A stretch of DNA of 18,933 nucleotides from JAURVT01 sp049059935 (GTDB taxonomy: Bacteria; Actinomycetota; Actinomycetes; Propionibacteriales; Nocardioidaceae). How positions within the stretch are numbered: the first letter of the stretch is position 1; every line of letters starts with the position of its first letter. Positions 13,526 to 18,933 of this stretch are shown in pieces. Both the position numbers and the translations under genes were made by a program. The DNA is taken from assembly GCF_049059935.1 (NCBI RefSeq), contig NZ_JBMGQR010000081.1:1-18933 (forward strand), written 5' to 3'. The notes beneath the pieces were generated by a model. It did not search any database. It was not told the origin of the DNA and saw only the letters and a program-made list of their open reading frames with translations.

Positions 13526-13876
13526 ATGACCAACGCCGTCGACGCCGTCGCCAGCCAGTCCCTCCGGGACGACCTCCCCACCTTCCGCGCGGGTGACACC
13601 CTCAAGGTGCACGTCCGTGTCGTCGAGGGCAACCGCTCGCGCGTGCAGCTCTTCCAGGGCGTGTGCATCAAGGTCCAGGGCTCGGGCGTCGGCCGCACGT
13701 TCACGGTCCGCAAGGTCAGCTTCGGCGTCGGCGTCGAGCGCACCTTCCCGCTGCACACCCCCGTCCTCGAGAAGATCGAGGTCGCGACCCGCGGCGACGT
13801 CCGCCGCGCGAAGCTGTACTACCTGCGCAACCTGCGCGGCAAGGCGGCCAAGATCAAGGAGAAGCGCGAGGCCTGA
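13526..13876 (+). CDS. rplS: 50S ribosomal protein L19
   Basis: L19 sits at the 30S-50S interface near bridge B8. The 116-residue product is canonical from FRAGDTLKVHVRVVEGNRSRVQLFQGVCIKVQGSGVGRTFTVRKVSFGVGVERTFPLHTPVLEKIEV to the basic C-terminus RRAKLYYLRNLRGKAAKIKEKR. ATG 13526 follows GAGGAAG by 8 nt and gives the usual length; the frame is open upstream to 13391 but through the leader. A separate promoter and a structured leader are likely. The lepB gene begins 24 bp downstream. Identity is certain. Confidence 0.98.
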   Translation: MTNAVDAVASQSLRDDLPTFRAGDTLKVHVRVVEGNRSRVQLFQGVCIKVQGSGVGRTFTVRKVSFGVGVERTFPLHTPVLEKIEVATRGDVRRAKLYYLRNLRGKAAKIKEKREA

Positions 13877-13900
13877 GTCCGGGCCTCTCGGACCCCGGAC

Positions 13901-14581
13901 GTGAACGCCCGCAGCGCGAAGCGCAGCTCCCTCTGGCGAGAGATCGTCATCGTCGTCGCCACGGCCCTGGTGCTGTCGGTCGTCGTCAAGACGTTCTTCG
14001 TCGAGTCGTTCTACGTCCCGTCGGCCTCCATGGAGCCGACGCTGCGCGGCGACGACGTCACCCAGGACCGGTTCCTGGTGCAGAAGTGGTCGTACTGGAC
14101 CGGTGAGCCGAAGCGCGGCGACATCGTCGTGTTCAAGGACCCGGGCGGATGGCTCGCCGAGTCCGGGGTCGCGCAGAACCCCGGCCCGGTGCAGCGTGCG
14201 CTGAGCGTCGTCGGCCTCTACCCGGCCGGCGACCACCTCGTGAAGCGCGTGGTGGGCGTCGGCGGCGACACGATCCGCTGCTGCAACGCCCAGGGCCGGC
14301 TGCTCGTCAACGGCACCGCCGTGGAGGAGCCGTACGTGATGAAGCCCGACGCGACCGGTGACCAGCGCTTCGAGACGACCGTGCCGAAGGGCTCGTTGTG
14401 GGTGATGGGCGACAACCGCGGCGACTCGGCCGACTCGCGCTTCCACACCGACGACCCCGGTCGTGGGTTCGTGCCGGTCGACGACGTCGTCGGCAAGGGC
14501 TGGGTCGTCGTGTGGCCGTGGCGCGACCGCGGGTCGCTCGGCGGGACCACGGCGTTCGACGCCGTCCGACCCGCGTCCTGA
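13901..14581 (+). CDS. lepB: Type I signal peptidase (first of two)
   Basis: This membrane-bound serine peptidase removes signal peptides from exported proteins. The 226-residue protein has one N-terminal transmembrane helix (about 14-33, EIVIVVATALVLSVVVKTFF), then the extracytoplasmic catalytic domain. The Ser/Lys dyad is Ser43 in SASMEPTL and Lys115 in HLVKRVVGVGGD; box E is GDNRGDSADSR (170-180). There is a two-Cys motif, RCCNAQGRLLVNG. GTG 13901 is the start; there is no good Shine-Dalgarno sequence, but the protein start fits the family. It is paired with a second peptidase 52 bp downstream. Tandem sip/lep genes between rplS and rnhB are known in Streptomyces. Confidence 0.95.
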   Translation: MNARSAKRSSLWREIVIVVATALVLSVVVKTFFVESFYVPSASMEPTLRGDDVTQDRFLVQKWSYWTGEPKRGDIVVFKDPGGWLAESGVAQNPGPVQRALSVVGLYPAGDHLVKRVVGVGGDTIRCCNAQGRLLVNGTAVEEPYVMKPDATGDQRFETTVPKGSLWVMGDNRGDSADSRFHTDDPGRGFVPVDDVVGKGWVVVWPWRDRGSLGGTTAFDAVRPAS

Positions 14582-14621
14582 CGCGCGTGCGGACACCCGC
14601 TCCGCGCTGGTCCGGCCACGG

Positions 14622-14627
14622 TAGGCT
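14622..14627 (+). promoter_or_regulatory. Putative -10 box for a leaderless second lepB mRNA
   Basis: TAGGCT ends 6 nt before the GTG start at 14634 and fits TAnnnT. No Shine-Dalgarno sequence precedes the GTG, in keeping with leaderless translation. A -35 is not evident. Confidence 0.4.
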
Positions 14628-14633
14628 CGCCCG

Positions 14634-15488
14634 GTGAGTGCCCGCGACGACGTGTCCCTCCCGGGCGCCCGTCGTTCCGGTGGCAGCCACCGCGGCGGAC
14701 GTCGCGCCGCGCCCGTCGACACCACGCGCCGTGCTCCCCGCCCGGCCACCCGCACCGGGTCGTCCGGCGGCCGCCGGATCGCCCGCCGCCCGCACCTGCC
14801 GATCTGGCAGGAGACCGGGCTGCTTCTCGTCGTCGCGCTCGTGCTGGCCGTGGTGGTCAAGACGTTCTTCGTGCAGGCGTTCTACATCCCGTCGGGCTCG
14901 ATGGAGCCCACGTTCCAGGTCGACGACCGGGTGCTGGTGCAGAAGGTCGGTTACTGGGCCGGCGACGTGCAGCGCGGCGACGTCGTCGTCTTCGACGACC
15001 CCGGCGGCTGGCTGGCCGGCGCGGACGAGCCCGGCCCGAGCAACGCGGTGCAGAAGGCGCTGGAGTCCATCGGTCTGTTCCCCTCCGGGGGCCACCTGAT
15101 CAAGCGCGTCGTCGGCGTCGGGGGCGACCGCGTCACCTGCTGCAGCGACGACGGCAAGCTCCAGGTCAACGGCGTGGCGCTCGACGAGCCCTACCTCGCC
15201 GACCAGGTCTCGACCGCCGAGCAGACGTTCGACGTCGTCGTCCCCGAGGGGTACCTGTGGGTGATGGGCGACAACCGCGGCGACTCCGCGGACTCCCGAG
15301 CCCACCAGGGCGACCCGGGCGGAGGGTTCCTGCCCGAGTCGCGGGTGACCGGCAAGGCCTGGGTGACGGTGTGGCCGTGGAGCCGCGTCAGCACCATCGA
15401 CGACGCCCGGGGCACCTTCGACGAGGACGCCCTCGACCGCGCCGCGCCCGCGGCCCGGCGCGCCGCCGAGCAGGCGGGTGGCTCATGA
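14634..15488 (+). CDS. lepB: Type I signal peptidase (second of two)
   Basis: This is a 284-residue paralogue of the preceding peptidase. An Arg/Gly/Ser-rich cytoplasmic extension of about 55 residues precedes the single transmembrane helix (about 60-80, TGLLLVVALVLAVVVKTFF). Catalytic residues are Ser89 in SGSMEPTF and Lys157 in HLIKRVVGVGGD, with box E GDNRGDSADSR (213-223). It shares KTFFVxxFYxPS, DPGGWLA, and the CC motif with the first copy, so a local duplication is likely. A short Asp/Ala/Arg-rich C-terminal tail follows VTVWPWSR. The start is GTG 14634, with a -10 box 6 nt upstream. The stop overlaps the rnhB ATG (ATGA). Confidence 0.95.
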   Translation: MSARDDVSLPGARRSGGSHRGGRRAAPVDTTRRAPRPATRTGSSGGRRIARRPHLPIWQETGLLLVVALVLAVVVKTFFVQAFYIPSGSMEPTFQVDDRVLVQKVGYWAGDVQRGDVVVFDDPGGWLAGADEPGPSNAVQKALESIGLFPSGGHLIKRVVGVGGDRVTCCSDDGKLQVNGVALDEPYLADQVSTAEQTFDVVVPEGYLWVMGDNRGDSADSRAHQGDPGGGFLPESRVTGKAWVTVWPWSRVSTIDDARGTFDEDALDRAAPAARRAAEQAGGS

Positions 15489-16195
15489 CGCGGCGTCCTC
15501 GCGGTGCGACCGTGCGGCGCGACGCCGGCCTGCACGGGTACGACCGCGCCCTGCGCCGGGCGGGCATGTCGCCCGTCGCGGGTGTCGACGAGGCCGGACG
15601 CGGGGCCTGCGCCGGTCCGCTCGTGGCGGCGGCCGTCGTCCTGCCCGACGGGCGTCGCGGCGAGGTGCCCGGGCTGGCCGACTCCAAGCTGCTCACCGCC
15701 CGACGCCGAGAGGCGTGTTACGCCGAGGTGGTCGAGCGAGCGGTGTCGTGGACGGTGGTGGTGATGTCGCCGGCCGACTGCGACCGCATGGGGATGCACG
15801 TCGTCAACATCGAGGCACTGCGCCGCGCCCTCGCGCGCCTGTCGGTGCGTCCGGGCTACGCGCTCACCGACGGGTTCGGCGTCGACGGCATCGGCGTCCC
15901 CACCCTGGCGGTCTGGAAGGGTGACCGCGTGTCGGCCTCGATCGCCGCCGCGTCCGTGGTCGCCAAGGTGACCCGCGACCGCATCATGGCCGGGCTGCAC
16001 GAGGTGTACCCCGAGTACGACTTCGCGACCCACAAGGGCTACTGCACGCCCACCCACGACGCCGCGCTGCACGCGCACGGACCCTGCCCCGAGCACCGGC
16101 ACCGGTTCGTCAACGTGCGCGACGCCGTCGCCGCCCGCTCGGCCTCGGTGCCGGCCGGAGCCCACCACCACGACGACCAGGAGGCACGCCGATGA
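15485..16195 (+). CDS. rnhB: Ribonuclease HII
   Basis: RNase HII cuts the RNA strand of RNA/DNA hybrids and removes single ribonucleotides from DNA. The 236-residue protein has the catalytic set D35 and E36 (VDEAGRGACAGPLVAAAV), D129 (ALTDGF) and D165 (VTRDR), plus the family segments DSKLLTARRRE, SASIAAASVVAKVTRDR and YPEYDFATHKGYCTPTHDAAL. A His/Asp-rich tail (AHHHDDQEARR) ends it. ATG 15485 overlaps the lepB stop; the frame stays open upstream only as a shadow. It in turn overlaps the DUF2469 gene by ATGA, so the three are translationally coupled. Identity is certain. Confidence 0.97.
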   Translation: MTRRPRGATVRRDAGLHGYDRALRRAGMSPVAGVDEAGRGACAGPLVAAAVVLPDGRRGEVPGLADSKLLTARRREACYAEVVERAVSWTVVVMSPADCDRMGMHVVNIEALRRALARLSVRPGYALTDGFGVDGIGVPTLAVWKGDRVSASIAAASVVAKVTRDRIMAGLHEVYPEYDFATHKGYCTPTHDAALHAHGPCPEHRHRFVNVRDAVAARSASVPAGAHHHDDQEARR

Positions 16196-16500
16196 GCGCC
16201 GAGGACCTCGAGCGGTACGAGTCCGAGATGGAGCTGCAGCTGTACCGGGAGTACCGGGACGTCGTCCCGATCTTCAAGTACGTGGTCGAGACCGACCGCC
16301 GCTTCTACCTGTGCAACGCCGTCGACGTGAAGGTGCGCTCGGAGACCGGCGACGCCTACTTCGAGGTCACCATGAACGACGCCTGGGTGTGGGACATCTA
16401 CCGCCCCGCCCGCTTCGCCAAGAACGTCAAGGTGCTCACCTTCAAGGACGTCAACGTCGAGGAGCTCGCCGAGGCCGACCTGGAGCCCCCTGAGGGCTGA
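16192..16500 (+). CDS. DUF2469 family protein, conserved in actinobacteria
   Basis: This is a 102-residue acidic protein, with MSAEDLERYESEMELQLYREYRDVVPIFKYVVETDRRFYLCN at the start and the conserved VWDIYRPARFAKNVKVLTFKDVNVEEL near the end. It matches the small DUF2469 family found next to rnhB in most actinobacteria (Rv2901c-like). It has no signal peptide or membrane segment, so it is cytoplasmic. No function is established; coupling to rnhB by ATGA overlap hints at related expression rather than a known joint role. It is the last gene of this block and is followed by the repeat-rich gap. Confidence 0.92.
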   Translation: MSAEDLERYESEMELQLYREYRDVVPIFKYVVETDRRFYLCNAVDVKVRSETGDAYFEVTMNDAWVWDIYRPARFAKNVKVLTFKDVNVEELAEADLEPPEG

Positions 16501-16550
16501 GCCCGCCTCGCCGGCGGTGCGTGACCCACGTTGCAGTCGGGGCGGGGGTG

Positions 16551-16620
16551 TCCCACCCACCACATCAGGGCCTCGGGTCGTGGGCGAGCCACCGCGGGTC
16601 GTGGGTGGGCCACCGGCCGG
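16551..16620. repeat. Repeat element, copy A
   Basis: It begins TCCCACCCACCAC and contains two imperfect palindromes, GTGGGCGAGCCACC and GTGGGTGGGCCACC, 21 bp apart. It aligns with copy B at 16781-16860, allowing small gaps. Confidence 0.6.
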
Positions 16621-16690
16621 CCGAGGACCGCCGCCACGGCACGTCAAGTGCGCAGCGAGGACGGTGACGCGACCCGTTCCGTTCCGGCCG

Positions 16691-16741
16691 GCGGTGGGTG
16701 TGCCCCCAGGATCGGTCGCTCTCTGGGGCCGTACCCACCGC
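16691..16741. terminator. Strong hairpin, probable transcription terminator or repeat core
   Basis: GCGGTGGGT (16691-16699) pairs with ACCCACCGC (16733-16741) and CCCCAG (16704-16709) with CTGGGG (16723-16728); 16 of 19 arm positions pair, with a 13-nt loop. There is no T-tract. It lies between convergent genes, so it could stop transcription from both sides. Confidence 0.5.
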
Positions 16742-16780
16742 TGGGTCGGGTGGGTGGTGCCGTACCCACCGCCGGCGGCG

Positions 16781-16860
16781 TCCCATCCACCACCCGCGGT
16801 CAGGACGTGGTGGGTGAGCCACCGCCCAGTGCGGGACGTGGTGGGTGAGTCACCGCCGGG
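16781..16860. repeat. Repeat element, copy B
   Basis: It begins TCCCATCCACCAC and contains two near-identical units, GGACGTGGTGGGTGAGCCAC (from 16803) and GGACGTGGTGGGTGAGTCAC (from 16834), exactly 31 bp apart. It ends just before the stop codon of the DUF349 gene. CATCCACCAC (16784-16793) can also pair with GTGGTGGGTG (16807-16816), 9 of 10 matches. Confidence 0.6.
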
Positions 16861-16864
16861 GAGG

Positions 16865-18103
16865 TCAGGAGAAGTCGGACAAGGCCCGCCGCGCCTGGTC
16901 GAGCCACGCCTCGCGGGCCTCGATGGACTCGGTGAGGTCCTGGACGCGCTTGGCCTTGCCGGCCGCCTCGGCCTTGGTGAGGTCGGCGCGGAGGTCGGCG
17001 ATGGAGCGCTCGAGCTTGGTCACCGTCTCGTCGGCGCGGGCGCGGGCCTCGGGGTTGGTGCGGTCCCACTCGGACTGCTCGGCGTCGCGGACGGCGTTCT
17101 CGACGGCCCGCATGCGGCCCTCGAGCTCCTTCATGTCGGCGCGGGGCACCTTGCCCGCGGCCTCCCAGCGCTCGGACAGGTCGCGCAGGGCGGCCTTGGC
17201 GCTGGCGAGGTCGGCCTCGGGGTCGAGCGCCTCGGCCTCCACCAGGATCTGCCGCTTCACCTCGGCGTTGGCACCGAACTCGGCGTCGATCTTGGCGTTC
17301 GTCTCGTCGCGGGCGGAGAAGAAGTGGTCCTGGGCGGCCCGGAACTGGCGCCAGAGCTTCTCGTCGGTGCCGCGGGGCGCCGGGCCGGCGGCCTTCCAGC
17401 GGCGCATGAGGTCGCGGTAGGCCCCGGCCGTCGCTCCCCAGTCGGTGGAGTCCTGGATCGCCTCGGCCTCGGCGACGAGCCTGGCCTTGACGGCCTGCGC
17501 CTCGTCGCGGCGGGACGCCTGCTCGGCGAAGTGGCTCTTGCGGTGACGTGTGTAGGTGGTGCGGGCCGAGGAGAACCGGTGCCACAGCTCGTCGTCGAGA
17601 CCGCGGTCGAGGCGGGGGAGCGCCTTCCACTCCTCGAGGAGCGCACGGAGGCGGTCGGCGCCGCTCTTCCAGTCCTGCCCCGCGGCCAGCGTCTCGGCCT
17701 CCTCGACGATCCGCGTCTTGGCGGTGGTGGCCTCGGCGAGCCGCTCGGCCCGGGCGGCGCGCTTGGCCTCGCGCTGGCGGTCGATGGCGGGGGCGAGCGC
17801 GTCGATCCGCGCCAGCAGCCCGTCGAGGTCGCCCACGGCCTGGGCGTCGGCGACCGACGAGCGGACGAGCGCGACGGCCTTGCCCGCCTCGTCCGGCCCC
17901 AGGGCCCCGCTCTCGACGCGCTTCTCGAGCAGCTCGACCTCGACCGCCAGACCGTCGTAGCGACGGGTGTACAGCGCCATCGCCTCCGCAGGGTCACCGT
18001 CGGGCCACTGCCCGACCATCCGTTCGCCGTCCTTCGTCCGGACGTACACGGTTCCCTGGTCGTCGATCCGGCCCCACGCCTCGGGGCTTGTTTCTGCGCT
18101 CAC
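16865..18103 (-). CDS. DUF349 domain-containing coiled-coil protein
   Basis: This is a 412-residue, highly charged helical protein with at least three DUF349 units, each about 70 residues with the pattern W-x-x-A...R-x-L-x-x-x-W-K/E-A and a later E/D-x-x-L-W-x-x-F: around DWKSGADRLRALLEEWKAL, DWGATAGAYRDLMRRWKAA and DLASAKAALRDLSERWEAA. The N-terminus has a separate small domain (WGRIDDQGTVYVRTKDGERMVGQWPDGDPAEAMALYTRRYDGL) shared by actinobacterial members. There is no signal peptide, so it is probably cytoplasmic; function is not established. The start is GTG 18103, giving the family N-terminus; the open frame continues upstream to 18367 only as a shadow. A 16-bp palindrome covers the start codon and -10 box. 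Confidence 0.88.
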   Translation of the reverse strand: MSAETSPEAWGRIDDQGTVYVRTKDGERMVGQWPDGDPAEAMALYTRRYDGLAVEVELLEKRVESGALGPDEAGKAVALVRSSVADAQAVGDLDGLLARIDALAPAIDRQREAKRAARAERLAEATTAKTRIVEEAETLAAGQDWKSGADRLRALLEEWKALPRLDRGLDDELWHRFSSARTTYTRHRKSHFAEQASRRDEAQAVKARLVAEAEAIQDSTDWGATAGAYRDLMRRWKAAGPAPRGTDEKLWRQFRAAQDHFFSARDETNAKIDAEFGANAEVKRQILVEAEALDPEADLASAKAALRDLSERWEAAGKVPRADMKELEGRMRAVENAVRDAEQSEWDRTNPEARARADETVTKLERSIADLRADLTKAEAAGKAKRVQDLTESIEAREAWLDQARRALSDFS

Positions 18104-18117
18104 AGGGTCCACCCTGT
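18102..18117. promoter_or_regulatory. 16-bp palindrome over DUF349 start codon and -10 box
   Basis: ACAGGGT-CC-ACCCTGT is a perfect inverted repeat with a 2-bp centre. It includes part of the GTG start codon and the putative -10. Confidence 0.5.
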
Positions 18118-18139
18118 CGTCCGCGGGCCGGACAGTCCA
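18111..18139 (-). promoter_or_regulatory. Putative DUF349 promoter (leaderless)
   Basis: On the minus strand TGGACT (18139-18134) and CAGGGT (18116-18111) are 17 bp apart, and the -10 ends 7 nt before the GTG start. No Shine-Dalgarno sequence is present. Confidence 0.4.
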
Positions 18140-18168
18140 GTGGGATCGCCGCGTCACGGGTCCGCCCG

Positions 18169-18174
18169 TAGGCT
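18169..18174 (+). promoter_or_regulatory. Putative -10 box of the CHAP-domain gene
   Basis: TAGGCT fits TAnnnT and lies 35 nt before the GTG at 18210, giving a short leader. The -35 region (about 18146) is weak. Confidence 0.35.
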
Positions 18175-18209
18175 CGGGGAGTCCCCACACCCGTCCCGAA
18201 GCAGGTCCC

Positions 18210-18933
18210 GTGAGCCGCACCGTCCGTCGTCTGGCGCTCCTCGGCGGCGCCGCCGTGCTCGCGCTGGGGCTCGTCGTCGGCCTGGTGGTCGCACGGTCGG
18301 CCGAGCCGTCGGCGAGCGCGAGCGACCGCGCCTCGGCGCTCGAGGCCGCCGCCCGCGCGGACGTCACCGCGGCCCACGAGCGCGTCGGCGGCGACGCCGG
18401 GCGCCTGGGCGAGCCCGTGACGGACGTCCGCTGCGGCCTGCTGGAGAGCGCCTGCGTGCAGCGCTTCGACGGGGGAGCGGTCTACGCGAACGGTCGCGCG
18501 CAGAGCCGGGTGGAGATCGCGTACGGCGACCCCGACGTCGCGGCGCTCGCCGCCGCCGCGCAGTCGCAGGTGGGCTACGTCGAGCCGTCCTGGCGGCGGA
18601 GCAAGTGGAACCAGTGGGTCGGCAACCAGCGGGCCTGGTGCGGGATCTTCCAGTCCTGGGCGAGCCTGGCCAGCGGCAACGACGACGCCGTCCCGATGCA
18701 CCGCGACTTCCCCTCGCTCGTCGCCGCCACCCAGGACGACACCGCCCGCCTCTCGCAGGTGCCCGCCGTCGGGGCGCTGGCCTTCATGGACCTCGAGGAC
18801 GCCGGTCGTCCCACCCACGTCGGCCTGGTCGTCGCCCACGACGGCACCGACGTCACGCTCGTCGAGGGCAACGTCGGACCGAGCGACGGGCGTGCCGTCG
18901 TCCGCACGACACGCACCGACCCGCCCATCACCT
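18210..18933 (+). CDS. Exported CHAP-domain hydrolase with LGFP-like repeat (3' end beyond window)
   Basis: This is the first 241 residues of a secreted or membrane-anchored protein. Residues 1-30 are a signal peptide or anchor: basic MSRTVRR, then a long hydrophobic run to VVGLVVARS. Residues about 66-100 resemble one LGFP repeat (LGEPVTDVRCGLLESACVQRFDGGAVYAN), a module of actinobacterial cell-wall proteins. From about 108 a CHAP/NlpC-P60-like domain follows, with catalytic Cys144 in RAWCGIF, His203 in PTHVGLVV and the polar residue region LVEGN (218-222). Such domains cut peptidoglycan stem peptides or act as amidases. The GTG 18210 start is the first that gives the signal peptide; the GCAGG before it is a weak ribosome binding site. 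It is divergent from the DUF349 gene. The frame is still open at the window end. Confidence 0.85.
   Translation, partial: MSRTVRRLALLGGAAVLALGLVVGLVVARSAEPSASASDRASALEAAARADVTAAHERVGGDAGRLGEPVTDVRCGLLESACVQRFDGGAVYANGRAQSRVEIAYGDPDVAALAAAAQSQVGYVEPSWRRSKWNQWVGNQRAWCGIFQSWASLASGNDDAVPMHRDFPSLVAATQDDTARLSQVPAVGALAFMDLEDAGRPTHVGLVVAHDGTDVTLVEGNVGPSDGRAVVRTTRTDPPIT

Larger units (their letters stand above)
16501..16864. other. Gene-free interval rich in palindromic GTGGGTGAGCCACC-type repeats
   Basis: This 364-bp stretch separates the convergent DUF2469 and DUF349 genes. I find no credible gene. It holds two related repeat elements (16551-16620 and 16781-16860), a strong hairpin (16691-16741), and a 14-mer GCCGTACCCACCGC repeated exactly at 16728 and 16759. 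The motif GTGGG or its complement CCCAC recurs many times. The hairpins may end both transcripts. Confidence 0.75.

Noticed and set aside
12025..13758. Minus-strand open frame across trmD and rplS
   Set aside because: It is antisense to two essential conserved genes and shows no domain.
16551..16860. CRISPR array
   Set aside because: The repeats are few, imperfect, unevenly spaced (21, 31 bp) and have no spacer-sized unique sequences between conserved repeats, and no cas gene is nearby.
16501..16864. Small proteins in the gap between the DUF2469 and DUF349 genes
   Set aside because: The open frames there are Pro/Arg/Gly-rich, lack ribosome binding sites and follow the repeat structure.

Overview
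The window is high-GC DNA with densely packed genes, many GTG starts, strong G/C third-position bias, and the block rpsP - KH protein - rimM - trmD - rplS - lepB - lepB - rnhB - DUF2469. That block, together with the Met-rich Ffh tail, the DUF2469 protein and the DUF349 protein, points to an actinobacterium. A member of the Nocardioidaceae/Propionibacteriales (Aeromicrobium- or Nocardioides-like) is my best guess, but this is an inference from gene content, not a database match.

Layout. (1) 93-1643: ffh, the signal recognition particle GTPase. (2) 1647-10611: an accessory stretch lying between ffh and rpsP. It holds a DUF1772-type membrane protein divergent from an AraC regulator with a cupin-type sensor domain (1647-3160); a gluconate locus with a divergent FadR-type GntR regulator, gluconokinase and GntP permease (3161-5878); a small YiaA/B-type two-helix membrane protein (5885-6175); a two-subunit ABC exporter whose second subunit is broken by a one-base frameshift near 9234 (6413-10055); and a HIT-family hydrolase (10168-10611). 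(3) 10799-13876: the ribosome/tRNA-maturation cluster rpsP, khpA, rimM, trmD, rplS. TrmD carries an extra C-terminal GNAT acetyltransferase domain. (4) 13901-16500: two tandem type I signal peptidases, RNase HII and the DUF2469 protein, overlapping or closely spaced. (5) 16501-16864: a gene-free stretch full of related palindromic GTGGGTGAGCCACC-type repeats and hairpins. (6) 16865-18103: a DUF349 protein on the minus strand. (7) 18210 to the window end: the start of an exported CHAP-domain cell-wall hydrolase with one LGFP-like repeat.

How it fits together. Ffh and the LepB pair serve protein export: targeting, then signal-peptide removal. RpsP, KhpA, RimM, TrmD and RplS serve 30S/50S assembly and tRNA modification. 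The gnt genes take up and phosphorylate gluconate into the pentose phosphate pathway under a local repressor. The ABC pair has the typical active-site asymmetry of heterodimeric exporters.

The most unusual non-coding signals are: a 21-bp perfect inverted repeat enclosing a second imperfect one between two divergent genes (6248-6356); a roughly 106-nt nested hairpin between convergent genes (10066-10171); a 13-position long-range stem in the rplS leader just before its Shine-Dalgarno sequence (13422-13510); a 16-bp palindrome over the DUF349 start codon and -10 box (18102-18117); and the duplicated repeat element at 16551-16860. I see no tRNA, rRNA, CRISPR array, transposase or integrase. I do not see a clear new multi-gene defence or biosynthetic system; the novelty candidates are the repeats, the leader RNA, the TrmD-GNAT fusion and the frameshift.
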